From Granulosicoccaceae bacterium (GTDB taxonomy: Bacteria; Pseudomonadota; Gammaproteobacteria; Granulosicoccales; Granulosicoccaceae), in NCBI GenBank assembly GCA_023301405.1, contig JALZUX010000621.1:1-8115 (forward strand): 8,115 nucleotides of DNA, in the 5' to 3' direction. Made by a program: the position numbers and the translations under genes. The notes beneath the pieces are model-generated. The model ran no database searches. It was not told where the DNA came from and saw only the letters and a list, made by a program, of their open reading frames with translations. Within the stretch, counting starts at the first letter, position 1; each line of letters starts with the position of its first letter. This document shows, one piece after another, positions 1-6,116 of this stretch.

Positions 1-16
1 AGATCACGGCAAACAT

Positions 17-45
17 TATCCTGATTTAGGATAGCGATTCGGAGA
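17..45 (+). promoter_or_regulatory. fliC leader: small hairpin and ribosome binding site
   Basis: The leader holds a 6-bp inverted repeat, TATCCT (17-22) and AGGATA (28-33), with loop GATTT. A GGAG Shine-Dalgarno at 41-44 follows, 10 bases before the fliC ATG. Two GGA trinucleotides (29-31 and 41-43) lie 12 bases apart, the second inside the ribosome binding site. This is compatible with, but does not prove, control by a GGA-binding regulator such as CsrA. No sigma-28 promoter is visible in the 54 bases before the gene, so the promoter probably lies left of the window. Confidence 0.45.
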
Positions 46-54
46 ATAAAAATA

Positions 55-858
55 ATGGCTCAAACCATAAACACTAACATTCCATCAATTACAGCTCAAC
101 GCAACCTGGGCGCTGCTCAGGAAGGCATGACAACCGCACTTCAGCGTTTGTCTTCCGGTCTGCGCGTAAACAGTGCTCGCGATGATGCTGCCGGCCTTGC
201 AATCGCCGAACGCATGGACGCTCAAACACGTGGCATGCAAGTCGCCGTTCGAAACGCCAACGACGGCATTTCACTATCTCAAGTAGCTGAAGGCGGCTTG
301 AACGAAGTAGGCAACATGCTACAACGTATGCGAGAACTGTCTGTGCAGTCTGCGAATGGTACTAACAGCGCCAGCGATAAAGATAACCTTCAGGCTGAGT
401 TTGCCCAGCTTGACGCTGAAATTACACGAATTTCAGAAGTAACGAAGTTCAACGGCGTAGCAGTTATTGGTGCTGGTGCAACGACATTTACTTTCCAGGT
501 TGGAGCCGATGCCGGCGAGACAATGGATATAACAACCGCGGCTATAGCGCCAACAGGCCTTAACATTGGTTCAACCGGCGATGCCTCTGCAGCAATAACC
601 GACCTTGACACTGCCATTGATCTTGTCACCACCCAACGCGCTGACCTTGGTGCGGTCCAAAGCCGCTTTAGCAGCGCTATAAACAACCTGGAAGTGGGAA
701 TTGAGAATCAATCAGCAGCGAGAAGCCGAATTGTAGATGCTGACTTTGCCGTGGAAACTTCAAACATGACACGTAATCAGATTCTGCAGCAAGCGGGTAC
801 TGCAATGGTAGCTCAAGCTAACCAGGCGCCCAGAGGCGTACTCTCTTTACTTGGATAA
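55..858 (+). CDS. fliC: Flagellin (filament subunit), compact form
   Basis: Structural subunit of the flagellar filament, exported through the flagellar type III apparatus and polymerised under the FliD cap. The 267-residue protein has the conserved D0/D1 N-terminal half (about residues 1-138, including RLSSGLRVNSARDDAAGLAI at 31-50) and the matching C-terminal half (about 183-267, with TRNQILQQAGTAM at 239-251). Only about 45 variable residues separate them, so the outer D2/D3 domains are almost absent. The stretch QRMREL at 90-95 corresponds to the D1 segment known in Salmonella FliC for TLR5 recognition. The C-terminus reads NQAPRGVLSLLG, with Arg260 where Gln is more usual. Start chosen at ATG 55, with GGAG 10 bases upstream and the typical MAQxINTN opening. 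A strong hairpin follows, so it is probably a separate transcript. Identity is very secure; paralogues may exist outside the window. Confidence 0.97.
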   Translation: MAQTINTNIPSITAQRNLGAAQEGMTTALQRLSSGLRVNSARDDAAGLAIAERMDAQTRGMQVAVRNANDGISLSQVAEGGLNEVGNMLQRMRELSVQSANGTNSASDKDNLQAEFAQLDAEITRISEVTKFNGVAVIGAGATTFTFQVGADAGETMDITTAAIAPTGLNIGSTGDASAAITDLDTAIDLVTTQRADLGAVQSRFSSAINNLEVGIENQSAARSRIVDADFAVETSNMTRNQILQQAGTAMVAQANQAPRGVLSLLG

Positions 859-880
859 ATAGCTACTCTTAGCTATACAT

Positions 881-917
881 TGGTCACCGCAAAAGCGGTG
901 ACCAAAACCACCTTTTT
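881..917 (+). terminator. Probable intrinsic terminator after fliC
   Basis: A perfect 10-bp GC-rich stem, TGGTCACCGC (881-890) and GCGGTGACCA (895-904), closes on an AAAA loop 22 bases after the fliC stop. The T run (TTTTT, 913-917) starts 8 bases after the stem instead of directly, so this is either a slightly weak Rho-independent terminator or a 3' stabilising hairpin. Such a hairpin is expected after an abundantly expressed flagellin gene. Confidence 0.65.
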
Positions 918-1195
918 CAGCTCGTACCTCCCCACCTTCATCCCCATGTTGTCTCAGACGAAACTCGCGCTACAAAACTTGGTTTTTTTCCGTCAACCTG
1001 CCACTATTGTTGACTAGTCTACGAACCAGTAAGTACTGAAATTTTAACAACTATGTGAGCCAATACGACTATTGCCGTCATAGAATTTCCAAAGTTTGAT
1101 CAAGTCCATATGAAAAATGTGAGTCAAGTCTACCTAGGCGCTACCGACTAATAGTTATTACATTTCTTTAAACTCAAATTGTACACGGGTGACTC
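918..1195. other. Gene-free spacer between fliC and fliD
   Basis: With the hairpin, the gap from fliC to fliD is 337 bases and has no convincing gene. FlaG, often found between fliC and fliD in polar-flagellate gammaproteobacteria, is absent. The spacer holds a T7 run (983-989), a 6-bp dyad GTCAAC (992-997)/GTTGAC (1009-1014), the palindrome GACTAGTC (1012-1019), a dyad CAGTA/TACTG (1027-1038) and a repeated TCAAGTC (1099-1105 and 1124-1130). The second TCAAGTC copy forms part of the promoter candidate listed separately. No function is assigned to the dyads. Confidence 0.5.
1124..1151 (+). promoter_or_regulatory. Candidate sigma-28 (FliA) promoter for fliD
   Basis: TCAAGTCT (1124-1131), an 11-base spacer, then ACCGACTAA (1143-1151). 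Compared with TAAAGTTT-N11-GCCGATAA, the -35 part matches 6 of 8 positions. The -10 part keeps CCGA but needs a one-base insertion to align TAA. It ends 44 bases before the fliD ATG, a sensible position. This is inference from similarity only. Confidence 0.35.
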
Positions 1196-2485
1196 ATGAT
1201 TACAGCAGCAGGCTCAGGCTCGGGACTAGATATCGAATCCATCGTCACTCAGTTGATGGCACTCGAAGAACGCCCTATCCAAGAGCTTGAACTTCGCCGC
1301 GGAGATCTGGACATTCAGATCACTGACGCCGGCAGGCTGCGGAGTGATATTGAGACCCTGTCAACAGTGGCGGAGTCGTTATCAGATGCCTCAAAATTTG
1401 GCGCATGGGAATCAACATCAAGTGACGAAGAGGTACTCACCGCAACTAATACAGATGGGCTGATCGCTGAGGCGCATTCAATTGAAGTGCAGACGCTGGC
1501 CAGCGCACACCGTCTGATCTCAACGCCCTTCGATTCACCCGATGCCGACTATGGTGCCGGTGATTTCAGCTTCAGCACCACTGAAGAAAATTTTTCAATT
1601 ACGCTTGCTAGCGGCCAAAGCACATTGGTGGATCTGCGGGATGCTATTAACTCAGCAGAAGAAAACAATATAATGATTGCGTCGCTGATCAATACTGACG
1701 CTGGCACCAGTCTGATTCTTACTGCTTCTGAAACCGGCACCGCTAACACATTAACTGCTGATACGTCTGCCTCTAGCAGACCTGCAGCTTTTTCAGAATT
1801 TAATAGCGCTACTGATGCTGAACTGACCATCGATGGGCTTGCCGTAAGCAGCAGTAGTAACAAGCTTACCGACACCATTCCAGGGTTAACCCTTGAAGTG
1901 CATTCAATTGGTAGCGCCGAAGTTACTTCTAGTCAGGATCTGGAAACCATCACCGAGACACTTGAAAGTTTTGCAACGTCTTATAACACTTTACACGACA
2001 CCCTGGACAGACTTTCTATCGGCAGTTTCAGCGGCGATGGCATTACGCGACGCATTGACTCAAGCCTACGGGAAGTGTTTTTTGAACCCGTGGTGTCTAC
2101 CGATGGTGAGACAACAAGCTTATTTGACTTCGGCTTTACATTTGACCGGGAAGGCGCACTAAGCGTTGATGCGGATGTCCTTGAAAACAAGGCCCTTACT
2201 AATACGTTGTCTTTGGTTAATGCGTTTACACAGGAAGACACCGGCTTTGCCGACCGCATGCAAGCTTTGCTGGGCACCTACACAGAAACCGGCGGTTTTT
2301 TCGACGGACGTACCGAAACCATTGACGCCCAGCAAGACACAATTGACCGACAGATCGAACGACTGGAAGTCCGCCTTGAATCAATAGAAGGCCGTTTCCG
2401 CAGACAGTTCACTGCCATGGATATTACCGTCACTCAGCTGCAATCGAGTAGCAGCTTTTTGTTCTCCTCGTTAGGAATCACGTGA
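1196..2485 (+). CDS. fliD: Flagellar filament capping protein FliD (HAP2)
   Basis: Forms the cap at the filament tip and folds incoming flagellin. The 429-residue protein has the classic opening GSGLDIESIVTQLMALEE (residues 7-24) of the FliD N domain, which runs to about residue 105. The middle is Ser/Thr-rich, and the FliD C domain covers about 205-420. That domain includes the ELTIDGLAV segment (209-217) and a terminal helix with a coiled-coil pattern (about 374-405), ending in FTAMDITVTQLQSSSSFLF before the last residues. It is at the shorter end of typical FliD length. ATG 1196 is chosen because the family motif begins a few residues later. GGGTGA (1187-1192) pairs with the 16S 3' end but leaves only 3 bases to the ATG. 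A sigma-28-like promoter lies upstream, and 132 bases separate the gene from fliS. Confidence 0.95.
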   Translation: MITAAGSGSGLDIESIVTQLMALEERPIQELELRRGDLDIQITDAGRLRSDIETLSTVAESLSDASKFGAWESTSSDEEVLTATNTDGLIAEAHSIEVQTLASAHRLISTPFDSPDADYGAGDFSFSTTEENFSITLASGQSTLVDLRDAINSAEENNIMIASLINTDAGTSLILTASETGTANTLTADTSASSRPAAFSEFNSATDAELTIDGLAVSSSSNKLTDTIPGLTLEVHSIGSAEVTSSQDLETITETLESFATSYNTLHDTLDRLSIGSFSGDGITRRIDSSLREVFFEPVVSTDGETTSLFDFGFTFDREGALSVDADVLENKALTNTLSLVNAFTQEDTGFADRMQALLGTYTETGGFFDGRTETIDAQQDTIDRQIERLEVRLESIEGRFRRQFTAMDITVTQLQSSSSFLFSSLGIT

Positions 2486-2495
2486 TCATTATTTA

Positions 2496-2585
2496 ACACC
2501 TCTGCGGTGTCATTTATGTGCAAAAAACAGTGCCTGACATTTAGAAATCTTTTGGTGTCAGCCTTGTATAAACACAGACACCAAA
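2496..2585 (+). promoter_or_regulatory. Repeated GGTGTC/GACACC dyads between fliD and fliS
   Basis: Three inverted repeats share one word. ACACC/GGTGT (2496-2500/2506-2510) is a small hairpin just after fliD. CTGACA (2534-2539) can pair with TGTCAG (2556-2561). TTTGGTGTC (2551-2559) can pair perfectly over 9 bp with GACACCAAA (2577-2585). The last two share bases 2556-2559, so they exclude each other, as in an attenuator. GGTGTCA also occurs as a direct repeat (2506-2512, 2554-2560). No T run follows the 9-bp stem, so simple termination is unlikely. The element could be a leader structure for fliS or a processing site. Confidence 0.35.
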
Positions 2586-2617
2586 TCAAAACCACCTACA
2601 TCAAAGAACAATAATCG

Positions 2618-3016
2618 ATGACTACCATTTCCACACCATATCGCCAGAAGGCACTTGCGTTAGAGTATCAAGAGGTCTCACGGCGCTCTGCAATCGAAGG
2701 AGCGTCAGCACATAGACTTACTGAACTCCTATTTGAAGGTGCGGTGAAGCATATTAATCTGGCTCAACAGGCAATAGATAACAACGACATAGAAAGCCGT
2801 GGAAAATCCATTAATAAGGCGCTAGATATCATTACAGAACTTCGGGACACGCTTGATATGGACAACGGCGGTTCAATAGCTCAGAACCTGTACTCCCTAT
2901 ATACCTTTATGGAAAGTTCACTACTGGATGCTCATCTTAAGGCGGATCGTGATTCTTTAGTGACCACCGCAGGTCTGGTCGCTGACTTACTGGAAACATG
3001 GAAATCAATCAAATGA
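2618..3016 (+). CDS. fliS: Flagellin export chaperone FliS
   Basis: Cytoplasmic chaperone that binds the disordered C-terminus of flagellin and prevents early polymerisation before export. The 132-residue, all-helical protein fits FliS in length and pattern. It has an N-terminal YRQKALALEYQEV segment, then an SAHRLTELLFEGAVKHINLA helix (residues 29-48), a middle helix RGKSINKALDIITELRDTLD, and a C-terminal segment ending at LLETWKSIK. ATG 2618 is the natural family start, although the upstream sequence (CAAAGAACAATAATCG) has no clear Shine-Dalgarno. This suggests weak or structure-dependent initiation, and a set of dyads lies directly upstream. The stop codon overlaps the next gene, so fliS is probably the first gene of a fliS-fliT-pomA-pomB operon. 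Confidence 0.95.
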   Translation: MTTISTPYRQKALALEYQEVSRRSAIEGASAHRLTELLFEGAVKHINLAQQAIDNNDIESRGKSINKALDIITELRDTLDMDNGGSIAQNLYSLYTFMESSLLDAHLKADRDSLVTTAGLVADLLETWKSIK

Positions 3017-3321
3017 TGAAACAACCAACTTGTTTGTCAGACAACCTGCTGTCCATGACCGAAGAAATGTACCAGCACGCCTGCAAAGGTGACTGGGACA
3101 AAGTCAGGAACATTGACGACACCAGACTTCAACTGATCCGCCAGGCAATGAGTGCCGGCACCTCTTTTAACAGTAAAGAGTTGTCCGACCGTTTGCGGGA
3201 TTACCAAAACTCAATTCTGCAAATGGCGATACAAGAGCGGGACAATATTGCTACTGAATATCGAGCTTCAAAAAACAAAGCTGCAAACTGCAATTACTAC
3301 TTAAAGAACAACACGGAGTAA
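3013..3321 (+). CDS. fliT: FliT-like flagellar chaperone
   Basis: Small, charged, all-helical protein (102 residues from ATG 3013) in the place where FliT normally follows FliS. FliT is the export chaperone for FliD and, in enterics, also a regulator. The segment EEMYQHACKGDWDKVRNID, with the A-x-x-G-D-W-D core, is the clearest family-like feature; the rest (LRDYQNSILQMAIQERDNIATEY) is a helix with heptad-like spacing. Start: ATG 3013 overlaps the fliS stop as ATGA and has GGAA 9 bases upstream, which favours translational coupling. In-frame ATGs at 2998 (107 residues, overlapping fliS by 19 bases) and 3016 are alternatives. The stop is 4 bases before pomA, and its TAA directly follows the pomA ribosome binding site. 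FliT sequences diverge strongly, so the assignment rests mainly on position and size. Confidence 0.7.
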   Translation: MMKQPTCLSDNLLSMTEEMYQHACKGDWDKVRNIDDTRLQLIRQAMSAGTSFNSKELSDRLRDYQNSILQMAIQERDNIATEYRASKNKAANCNYYLKNNTE

Positions 3322-3325
3322 GCAA

Positions 3326-4087
3326 ATGGATATCGCAACGGTTGCGGGGGTGTTTGGAGCATTTGGCGTAATAGCCTTTGCGATAATCTTAGGTGGAAGC
3401 GCAAATACGTTTGTCAACGTTCCAAGTTTAGTGGTGGTGGTGGGTGGCACGTTCGCAGCTACACTGGCGCAAATTCCACTTAAGCAATTCCTTGGTTCTT
3501 TCAAAGTTGGACTCGGTGCTTTCTTTCATAAGTCTTCTGATCCTTGTGCATTAATTGAAGAAGCTATCGAACTGGCTAACGTTGCACGTAAAGAGGGTGT
3601 GTTAGCGCTGGAAGGAAGAGAAATAAACGAGCCTTTTCTACAGACCGGCATTCAATTTTGTATTGACGGACACCCTGCGGAAGTTGTTCAAAAAATGCTT
3701 GCGCGTGATATCAACTTAGGTCTTGAACGCCAGGCCACCAGCATAAAGATGTTTAAATCAGTTGCCGGTGCCGCACCGGCGATGGGGATGATCGGAACAT
3801 TAATCGGTTTGGTACAAATGCTGGCCAATATGTCAGACCCAAAGTCAATTGGACCGGCAATGGCTGTAGCGCTGCTGACCACCCTGTACGGCGCTGTTAT
3901 CGCAAACGTTATCGCCATGCCAATTGCTGAAAAACTTAAATCAGTCAGCATGGGCGACCGGACAAACAAATTGATTATTCTGGAATCTATTACCGGTATT
4001 CAGGATGGGACCAACCCACGCGTACTGCAGCAACTGCTCTCCACCTATTTGCCGGAGAATATGCGTGAGACAGAAGAAAAGAAATAG
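3326..4087 (+). CDS. pomA: Flagellar stator subunit MotA, PomA (sodium) type
   Basis: Inner-membrane A subunit of the stator, forming with MotB/PomB the ion channel that turns the flagellum. The 253-residue protein has four membrane segments: about 5-25, about 33-50, and the pair about 148-168 and 178-202. Family signatures are PSLVVVVGGTF (33-43) and GMIGTLIGLVQML (154-166), followed by AMAVALLTTLYGA. Residue numbering matches Vibrio PomA closely (from recall). The rotor-facing charges Arg88, Lys89, Glu96 and Glu99 are all present, but position 97 is Gly where PomA has Glu. Thr158, Thr185 and Thr186, linked to sodium passage in PomA, are conserved; position 31 is Asn instead of Asp. The ribosome binding site GGAG (3315-3318) overlaps the end of the fliT-like gene. 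pomB follows 15 bases later. Stator identity is very secure; ion type is an inference. Confidence 0.95.
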   Translation: MDIATVAGVFGAFGVIAFAIILGGSANTFVNVPSLVVVVGGTFAATLAQIPLKQFLGSFKVGLGAFFHKSSDPCALIEEAIELANVARKEGVLALEGREINEPFLQTGIQFCIDGHPAEVVQKMLARDINLGLERQATSIKMFKSVAGAAPAMGMIGTLIGLVQMLANMSDPKSIGPAMAVALLTTLYGAVIANVIAMPIAEKLKSVSMGDRTNKLIILESITGIQDGTNPRVLQQLLSTYLPENMRETEEKK

Positions 4088-4102
4088 CACGGGACAGCAC
4101 AA

Positions 4103-5032
4103 ATGTCGGAAGATAATGCACCACCAGAGGAAGAGGAAGACGATCAAGCATGGCTGGCAACCTTCGCAGACTTGATGTCATTGCTTATGTGCTTTTTTGT
4201 ACTGCTACTGTCATTTTCGGAAATGGATCTAGACAAGTACAAGCAAATAGCAGGCTCCATGAAAAAGGCATTTGGGGTGCAACGACAGATCGAAGCAGAC
4301 TCAGCCCCGAAAGGCACCAGTCTTATTACCCGGGAGTTTTCCCCGGGCATACCGACGCCATCACCATTGCCAATGATGCAACAGGTAGCAAAACCCGACG
4401 ACGCCAAAGAGCGCAATAAACGCGAACAGAAAAAGACCTACGATGCTTTGAGTAAAGCACTTAGTGAGGAGATCACGCGTAGGATGGTTGAGGTATTACG
4501 CATCAATAACGAAATTATTGTAAGAATTCGAGAGAACGAATCATTTGAATCAGGTAGTGCCGAGATGCGTGCGTCTATCTATCCTATTCTTGACTCAATT
4601 GTTGGTGCGATGTCAGAGACAGAGGGCGCATTGGTGGTTGGCGGCCATACCGACAACGTTCCGATTTCGACCCGAATATTCCCATCTAATTGGGTTTTGT
4701 CCGCCGCACGAGCAGCCAACGTGGTTCATTACCTGTCCACCACTGATCAGTTAGATGGCAAACAGATTGAAATTCGAGCTTACGGCGATAGCCGGCCAGT
4801 GACAGATAACAACACGACCGCCAATCGTACCGTTAATCGTCGGGTTGAAATCATTGTCACCCCGCCAATGGAAACGAGCACCGCCGACAATGAGAACTCT
4901 GCGAATGAAAGAGGCAACGTTGCTGACAATGGCGCCAGTGAAAACTTTCCCCCGCTAGGGCCCGACGCGCTAGAGGGGTCAGTTGATGATGGCTTCCCGA
5001 ATACGATAAGCGATATCTCAGACCTTGAATAA
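4103..5032 (+). CDS. pomB: Flagellar stator subunit MotB, PomB (sodium) type
   Basis: B subunit of the stator, anchoring the motor to peptidoglycan. The 309-residue protein has a strongly acidic N-terminus (E9-D14), then one membrane helix (about 17-37). This helix carries the ion-binding Asp23 in TFADLMSLLMCFFVLLLSF, which is nearly the Vibrio PomB sequence and unlike E. coli MotB. The plug-like segment EMDLDKYKQIAGSMKKAFG (40-58) follows, then a Pro-rich linker (80-90) and a charged helix (98-140). The OmpA-type peptidoglycan-binding domain (about 145-253) has GGHTDNVP (180-187), LSAARAANVV and TVNRRVEIIV. After it comes an unusual tail of about 55 residues (254-309), rich in Asp, Glu, Asn and Ser. 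The gene lies 15 bases after pomA with a weak GGGA ribosome binding site. A sodium-driven stator is inferred from the membrane helix. Confidence 0.95.
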   Translation: MSEDNAPPEEEEDDQAWLATFADLMSLLMCFFVLLLSFSEMDLDKYKQIAGSMKKAFGVQRQIEADSAPKGTSLITREFSPGIPTPSPLPMMQQVAKPDDAKERNKREQKKTYDALSKALSEEITRRMVEVLRINNEIIVRIRENESFESGSAEMRASIYPILDSIVGAMSETEGALVVGGHTDNVPISTRIFPSNWVLSAARAANVVHYLSTTDQLDGKQIEIRAYGDSRPVTDNNTTANRTVNRRVEIIVTPPMETSTADNENSANERGNVADNGASENFPPLGPDALEGSVDDGFPNTISDISDLE

Positions 5033-5042
5033 CGGTAACTAC

Positions 5043-5117
5043 GCAGGGCACCTGTCGCGTCTATCGGTGGTGTCGTTCAGGCTCAGAGTTGCTTGTATGT
5101 TACAGGCGACTCCCTGC
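5043..5117. repeat. Two-part inverted repeat after pomB
   Basis: GCAGGG (5043-5048) pairs with CCCTGC (5112-5117), and CCTGT (5051-5055) pairs with ACAGG (5102-5106). The two are separated by a small asymmetric internal loop and enclose 46 bases. The structure begins 10 bases after the pomB stop. There is no T run, so it does not look like a standard Rho-independent terminator. It may be a transcript-end structure or chance. Confidence 0.3.
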
Positions 5118-5166
5118 CCCACATCATTGATTAACTAGACCCGACTGGCGCCCTTAAATAGCCACA

Positions 5167-5192
5167 TAATCGCTTACAAAATTGAACGATAA
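5167..5192 (+). promoter_or_regulatory. Candidate sigma-28 promoter for the PilZ-like gene
   Basis: TAAT (5167-5170), 14 bases, then AACGATAA (5185-5192), matching six of eight bases of GCCGATAA; the usual spacing after TAAA is 15. It lies 97 bases before the start codon. The spacer also holds a GAGGA-TCAG-TCCTC hairpin (5202-5215) and the direct repeat TTGATTAAC (5127-5135 and 5229-5237). All are weak signals, offered because the 257-base gap suggests that this gene has its own promoter. Confidence 0.3.
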
Positions 5193-5289
5193 GACGCCGG
5201 CGAGGATCAGTCCTCTTAATCGGACCAGTTGATTAACGACAAACCAAATCTGTCTTTCAGACACACACATTCATCTCGGGAAAACCACG

Positions 5290-5880
5290 ATGACAACATC
5301 TAATTCATATGTGTCTATCCAAACAGATATTCACATCTCCAGCACCAAGCTTGAAGAATGTTCGCCAGAAGCACTGAGCCAGTTATTTCAAATGCGAAGC
5401 GGCACTATCGGGCTGTATTCCCAAATAGAATATCAACGTCATGAACTTGCCCCTGCTATGCGTCGATTAGATAAAAGCAATGCAGATTTGGCTGAATGGC
5501 TGGCGTTTATGCAGCGATCAATCGAGGCCATTGCCGCAACCGTTAGTGATGTGCTGGCAGACACCGCCACGTCCCACAAAAAACGGGTTTCGCTTTCTGC
5601 GATGGGCATGGAAATGAACTCTGAGGAGGACTACCAACCGGGCAATAACGTTCAACTGGTGTTAGAACTACCGCCTTCGAAAACTCGAATGATGGTGATT
5701 GCGTGCGTGTCCGAATCACGGCCAGATAGTCCTACCGGGTCACTAGTCAATTTTGAATTCAAACATATCCGTGAGTCAGATCAGGAGGTGCTGATCCGTC
5801 ATATTCACCAGGCTCAAATTGAAGAACTGCGCCAGATACGCGAGCAACGGGATCAACTGCCCAACCCAACGACAGTCTAG
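5290..5880 (+). CDS. PilZ-domain-like protein with degenerate c-di-GMP motif
   Basis: A 196-residue soluble protein, 257 bases after pomB on the same strand. The N-terminal half (about 20-90) is helical. The C-terminal half (about 95-185) has the PilZ-like pattern: a KKRVSLSAMGMEM strand (97-109), then PGNNVQLVLELPPSKTRMMVIACV, then VNFEFKHIRESDQEVLIRHI, ending in a charged helix (EELRQIREQRDQ). In canonical PilZ domains, RxxxR and [DN]xSxxG bind c-di-GMP. Here there is no RxxxR, and the second motif is S-L-S-A-M-G (101-106), with Ser in place of Asp/Asn, so canonical binding is doubtful. The position next to the stator genes suggests a role in motility such as a YcgR-like brake, but this is inference. 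ATG 5290 has GGGA (5278-5281) 8 bases upstream. Domain assignment comes from pattern reading, not a search. Confidence 0.65.
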   Translation: MTTSNSYVSIQTDIHISSTKLEECSPEALSQLFQMRSGTIGLYSQIEYQRHELAPAMRRLDKSNADLAEWLAFMQRSIEAIAATVSDVLADTATSHKKRVSLSAMGMEMNSEEDYQPGNNVQLVLELPPSKTRMMVIACVSESRPDSPTGSLVNFEFKHIRESDQEVLIRHIHQAQIEELRQIREQRDQLPNPTTV

Positions 5881-6116
5881 CTTGCAGAATTCACAGAGCG
5901 ATGGGTTCAATAAACCGATAAGTGGATGGTTGTAATTCGAACAGGAATTCGGGCGCCATTGTTAAAATAGCAGGGTGCCTATCGCCATTAGACGAGACCA
6001 ATCTAGATCAACTTGGGGCTTCACACCTTGCCTAATCAAGCTTGCCACGCGGCAGGCCACGCTTGTCGCTGGATTATAGGAGCACTCTCTGTGTATCTGC
6101 GGGCCAGGTTGAAACG

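Noticed and set aside
1549..1878. A - strand open frame of 109 codons inside fliD, and similar frames inside motA, motB and flhF
   Set aside because: They are antisense or shifted shadows of well supported genes, with no domain pattern of their own.
5914..5921. ACCGATAA, matching seven of eight bases of the sigma-28 -10 element, on the + strand
   Set aside because: The expected -35 region (5895-5902) matches only two of eight bases, and no + strand gene follows. It would only produce antisense RNA to the DUF2802-like gene.
5881..6116. Search for a terminator in the convergent spacer between the PilZ-like and DUF2802-like genes
   Set aside because: Only short or wobble-containing pairings were found (such as GGCGCC with GGTGCC, and TGCC/GGCA at 6043-6054), with no T run. 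Repeated AATTCG words (5934-5939, 5946-5951) look like chance.
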